DNA of 8,061 nucleotides from Phycisphaerales bacterium. Lineage in GTDB: Bacteria > Planctomycetota > Phycisphaerae > Sedimentisphaerales > Anaerobacaceae. The notes under the pieces are model-generated. The model was not told the origin of the DNA, searched no databases, and saw only the letters and a program-made list of their open reading frames with translations. The stretch spans positions 1 to 8,061 of the forward strand of contig DQCG01000433.1 in NCBI GenBank assembly GCA_003533825.1, in the 5' to 3' direction. The first letter of the stretch is position 1; every line of letters begins with the position of its first letter. Shown here in pieces: positions 6,387 to 8,061 of this stretch. Position numbers and translations under genes: made by a program.

Positions 6387-7438
6387 TTTCCAACTTTCGC
6401 TTTGTTCTTGCCTTCACGTTCGAATTCTTCGTTGAGTTTCTTTAAAACCGCCCGGATATCCACATCACCTGCCTCGGCATCGACGCATCGTCCGCAGCCG
6501 ACGCACATATCGACGCCGTACCTTTCAAGAAAATAGGAGAACTTGTGCATGAAACGGTGTCTGAGCCTGTCGCCGAGGATCTTGCGGGGATTAGCGCCGC
6601 CGGCAACTTCGGCATACGCAATCCTCATGCAGCTATCCCACATCTTCATCTTGCTGAAGTAATCATCCTTTTTCGTATCGTAGAGGTAGAAACAATGACA
6701 GGTCGGGCAGACCCGCGTGCAGGCCTGGCACTCGACGCAGGTTGTAGCCTCCTGGTCAAAGATATCGGAATCCTGCCCGTTTTCCACAATCTCGTTGACT
6801 GGCGCATCGAACTTGAGATCCGCATTGTTTTGTTCGAGCTGCTTTTGCGTTTCGGCCCTTTGTGCCTGACGCTCAGCCAGCACATCGTCACCTGCCTTGC
6901 TGAAAAGCTCCGAATTTGTCTTTAAAAGTTCCTCGCCCTTTAGAGAGCCGGCTTCGACAACAAAGCCTCCTTTTACTTTCGACACATTCAAATCGAAGCC
7001 GCTTTGAGCAAATGGCCGGCCGTTCAGAACGTTGCAGAAACAACTGTCCGCCGGGTCCGAGCAATCCGATGAAATAATGAACATCTTCTCACGGCGCTTT
7101 ACGTAGAACGGATCCTCGAATTCCTTCTCTGCAAAAACCTTATCGAGGATTTCGATCGAACGCAAATCACAGTCTTTCAATCCAAAGACGGCAAAAGGTT
7201 CGATCTCCTTCGGCTCCAGCGGTTCGGGAAAAACCGCCGCAAGCTCCCGAAGCGGAAACAGAAATTCCTTCGAAGGTGTACAAACACGAATGTGATTGAC
7301 CTCGACCGGGACATCGGCGGAAGGATCGTACCTGTCATATACATAGTGTGTGCCGGCGTTCTTAGGGATATAAAGGTCCATTTGTGCTGCAATCGCACTA
7401 AGTAAAGGCTTTAAGTCACTTAAAAAAACAATCCGCAT
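6383..7438 (-). CDS. 4Fe-4S dicluster protein, sulfhydrogenase beta / AsrA-like
   Basis: This iron-sulfur protein of 351 residues resembles the sulfhydrogenase beta subunit (HydB of Pyrococcus) and anaerobic sulfite reductase subunit A. Such proteins link a flavoprotein partner (the next gene) to an electron acceptor. Visible blocks are FGLKDCDLRS (Cys90), SSDCSDPADSCFC (Cys126, 133, 135), CVECQACTRVCPTCHC (Cys234, 237, 240, 244, 247, 249), MWDSC (Cys270), GGANPR, RHRFMHKFSYFLERYG and CVGCGRC (Cys312, 315, 318). The fourth cysteine of the last motif is Glu322. A charged, glutamine-rich stretch at about 184-206 may be a short coiled coil. I chose ATG at 7438, which has AGGTGA 5 bases upstream; a GTG at 7447 in the same frame overlaps that ribosome site and is less likely. 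It is the first gene after the intergenic gap and probably the first of the operon. Confidence 0.87.
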   Translation of the reverse strand: MRIVFLSDLKPLLSAIAAQMDLYIPKNAGTHYVYDRYDPSADVPVEVNHIRVCTPSKEFLFPLRELAAVFPEPLEPKEIEPFAVFGLKDCDLRSIEILDKVFAEKEFEDPFYVKRREKMFIISSDCSDPADSCFCNVLNGRPFAQSGFDLNVSKVKGGFVVEAGSLKGEELLKTNSELFSKAGDDVLAERQAQRAETQKQLEQNNADLKFDAPVNEIVENGQDSDIFDQEATTCVECQACTRVCPTCHCFYLYDTKKDDYFSKMKMWDSCMRIAYAEVAGGANPRKILGDRLRHRFMHKFSYFLERYGVDMCVGCGRCVDAEAGDVDIRAVLKKLNEEFEREGKNKAKVGK

Positions 7439-7443
7439 TTTGC

Positions 7444-7449
7444 TCACCT
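7444..7449 (-). promoter_or_regulatory. Shine-Dalgarno site deciding the start of the HydB/AsrA-like gene
   Basis: AGGTGA on the minus strand lies 5 bases upstream of ATG 7438. It overlaps the alternative GTG at 7447, which argues for the ATG. Confidence 0.65.
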
Positions 7450-7468
7450 GTAATTTGTCAATGTTATT

Positions 7469-7488
7469 AAGTACGCCTTGTACGTCTT
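7469..7488 (-). other. Weak inverted repeat in the probable 5' leader
   Basis: On the plus strand, AAG-T-ACG pairs with CGTCTT around the loop CCTTGTA, a six-pair stem with one bulged T. It lies 30-50 bases upstream of the first operon gene, so it could be a leader hairpin or operator. It is short and may be chance. Confidence 0.2.
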
Positions 7489-7525
7489 ATGCTCGACCGG
7501 AGGCAAACAATGAGAACGATTTACT

Positions 7526-7554
7526 ATCTTATTGACTTTTTAGCAACAAAAAAC
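7526..7554 (-). promoter_or_regulatory. Candidate promoter with overlapping Rex operator
   Basis: In the AT-rich gap between Rex and the hydrogenase genes, the minus strand carries TTGTTGCTAAAAAGTCAA at 7532-7549. It has the TTG-N12-CAA frame of Rex sites (typical form TTGTGAA-N4-TTCACAA), but the inner bases match only in the left half (TTGTT). Directly downstream is TAAGAT (7526-7531), a 4-of-6 match to a -10 box; no good -35 is seen at the usual distance. A second half-site, TTGTCAA (plus strand 7455-7461), is close to the first gene. Such an arrangement would let Rex repress the operon when NADH is low. This is a hypothesis from position and a partial match. Confidence 0.25.
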
Positions 7555-7574
7555 AAATTGCCCAAATTAAAATC

Positions 7575-8061
7575 TTAGCTCGCCGGCATATAATAGGGCA
7601 GGCGTGCCAGGTCCATTGCAATGTCAATGGTAATGACCTTTACTTTCCTTGGGGCAGTAATATAGCAGGGAGAAAAATTCAAAATACCCCTTACGCCCGC
7701 TTTTACAAGTTTGTCAGCAATCACTTGAGCCGCCTGGTGGGGAACGGCAATAATCCCCAGTGTGATTTTTCGCCTCTTCAATGTTCGCAGGTTTGTAATA
7801 TCTTCTATTATAACCTTCTTAATTTTCCTGCCAACCTTTTTTGGATTCACATCAAAAGCAACAGCAATGTCAAAACCGTATGTAGCAAAACCATGATACG
7901 CCAGAAGAGCCGATCCCAAATTCCCGACTCCGACCAAAGCGGCTTTCTGAGGAATATCAAGTCTCAGGATTTTCTTGATCTGCGAAGCAAGCTTGTCAAC
8001 ACCGTAGCCCACTCCACGGGTGCCGAAGTCTCCAAAGTAAGAAAAATCTTTCCTGATTTGC
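7575..8061 (-). CDS. rex: Redox-sensing transcriptional repressor Rex (partial, N-terminus off window)
   Basis: Rex is a homodimeric DNA-binding repressor that senses the NADH/NAD+ ratio and controls fermentation, hydrogenase and respiratory genes. The frame is open to the right edge, first full codon at 8060, giving 161 visible residues; about 45-50 residues with most of the winged-helix DNA-binding domain are outside. The visible start QIRKDFSYFGDFGTRGVGYGVDKL is the conserved end of that domain (shown here for placement; key blocks RKDFSYFG and RGVGYGV). The NADH Rossmann motif is ALVGVGNLGSAL, followed by AFDVNPKKVG, then GIIAVP, the block GVRGILNFSPC and the C-terminal LPYYM, equivalent to the usual dimer tail. 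The first GTG in frame (8012) is an internal valine codon and not the start. The gene is in the same direction as the hydrogenase operon and 136 bases upstream of it, which fits direct control or co-regulation. Confidence 0.93.
   Translation of the reverse strand, partial: QIRKDFSYFGDFGTRGVGYGVDKLASQIKKILRLDIPQKAALVGVGNLGSALLAYHGFATYGFDIAVAFDVNPKKVGRKIKKVIIEDITNLRTLKRRKITLGIIAVPHQAAQVIADKLVKAGVRGILNFSPCYITAPRKVKVITIDIAMDLARLPYYMPAS

Noticed and set aside
5008..7438. Formate hydrogenlyase or CO-linked hydrogenase
   Set aside because: No formate dehydrogenase or CO dehydrogenase gene is in the window; the flavoprotein pair points to NAD(P)H instead. Genes outside the window could change this.
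5565..7438. Anaerobic sulfite reductase (asrAB)
   Set aside because: The two proteins are related to AsrA and AsrB, but no siroheme subunit AsrC follows and they are fused by overlap and spacing to hydrogenase genes.
7456..7461. TTGACA on the minus strand as a -35 box
   Set aside because: It is only about 18 bases from the start codon, so its -10 element would fall inside the coding region.
7550..7600. Terminator after rex
   Set aside because: The stretch is AT-rich but no GC-rich stem followed by a T run was found, so read-through from rex into the operon cannot be excluded.

Overview
The window is one dense block of minus-strand genes. It holds most of an operon for a membrane-bound, energy-converting (group 4 type) [NiFe] hydrogenase, and the redox regulator Rex lies directly upstream. 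The host looks like an anaerobic or fermentative bacterium: there are many Fe-S proteins, no oxygen-linked genes, and Shine-Dalgarno led, tightly packed bacterial genes. Two short repeat-like elements, a PERSEG-type palindrome and a TCGTATY tandem, resemble dispersed repeats I associate with genomes of uncultured bacteria such as Planctomycetota or Omnitrophota. That lineage guess is weak.

Layout in transcription order (right to left). 8061-7575: Rex, missing its N-terminus at the window edge. 7574-7439: the only real intergenic gap, with a candidate promoter and Rex operator. 7438-6383: an iron-sulfur protein like sulfhydrogenase beta / anaerobic sulfite reductase subunit A. 6386-5565: an FAD/NAD(P)/[2Fe-2S] protein like sulfhydrogenase gamma / subunit B. 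5526-5008: a polyferredoxin. 5011-3938: NuoH-like membrane anchor. 3928-3497: NuoB-like hydrogenase small subunit. 3483-3022: NuoC-like subunit. 3025-1808: NuoD-like [NiFe] large subunit with all four nickel-ligand cysteines. 1806-1: a NuoL/HyfB-like ion-translocating subunit that runs off the left edge. Three junctions are ATGA overlaps and the remaining gaps are short, so this is very probably one transcript.

How the parts fit together (inference from families): the large and small subunits form a hydrogenase core homologous to the Q-module of complex I. NuoH-like and NuoL-like subunits couple it to proton or sodium movement. The polyferredoxin links the core to a soluble input module. Unlike simple Ech/Mbh hydrogenases that use ferredoxin alone, this operon carries a diaphorase-like pair, which suggests exchange of electrons with NAD(P)H, possibly together with ferredoxin. 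Rex upstream, an NADH/NAD+ sensor, fits a role in redox balance.

The points most worth a second look are this NAD(P)-linked membrane hydrogenase arrangement, a repeat that forms the NuoC-like C-terminus and also supplies the ribosome binding site of the large subunit, and missing cluster ligands in two of the Fe-S proteins.
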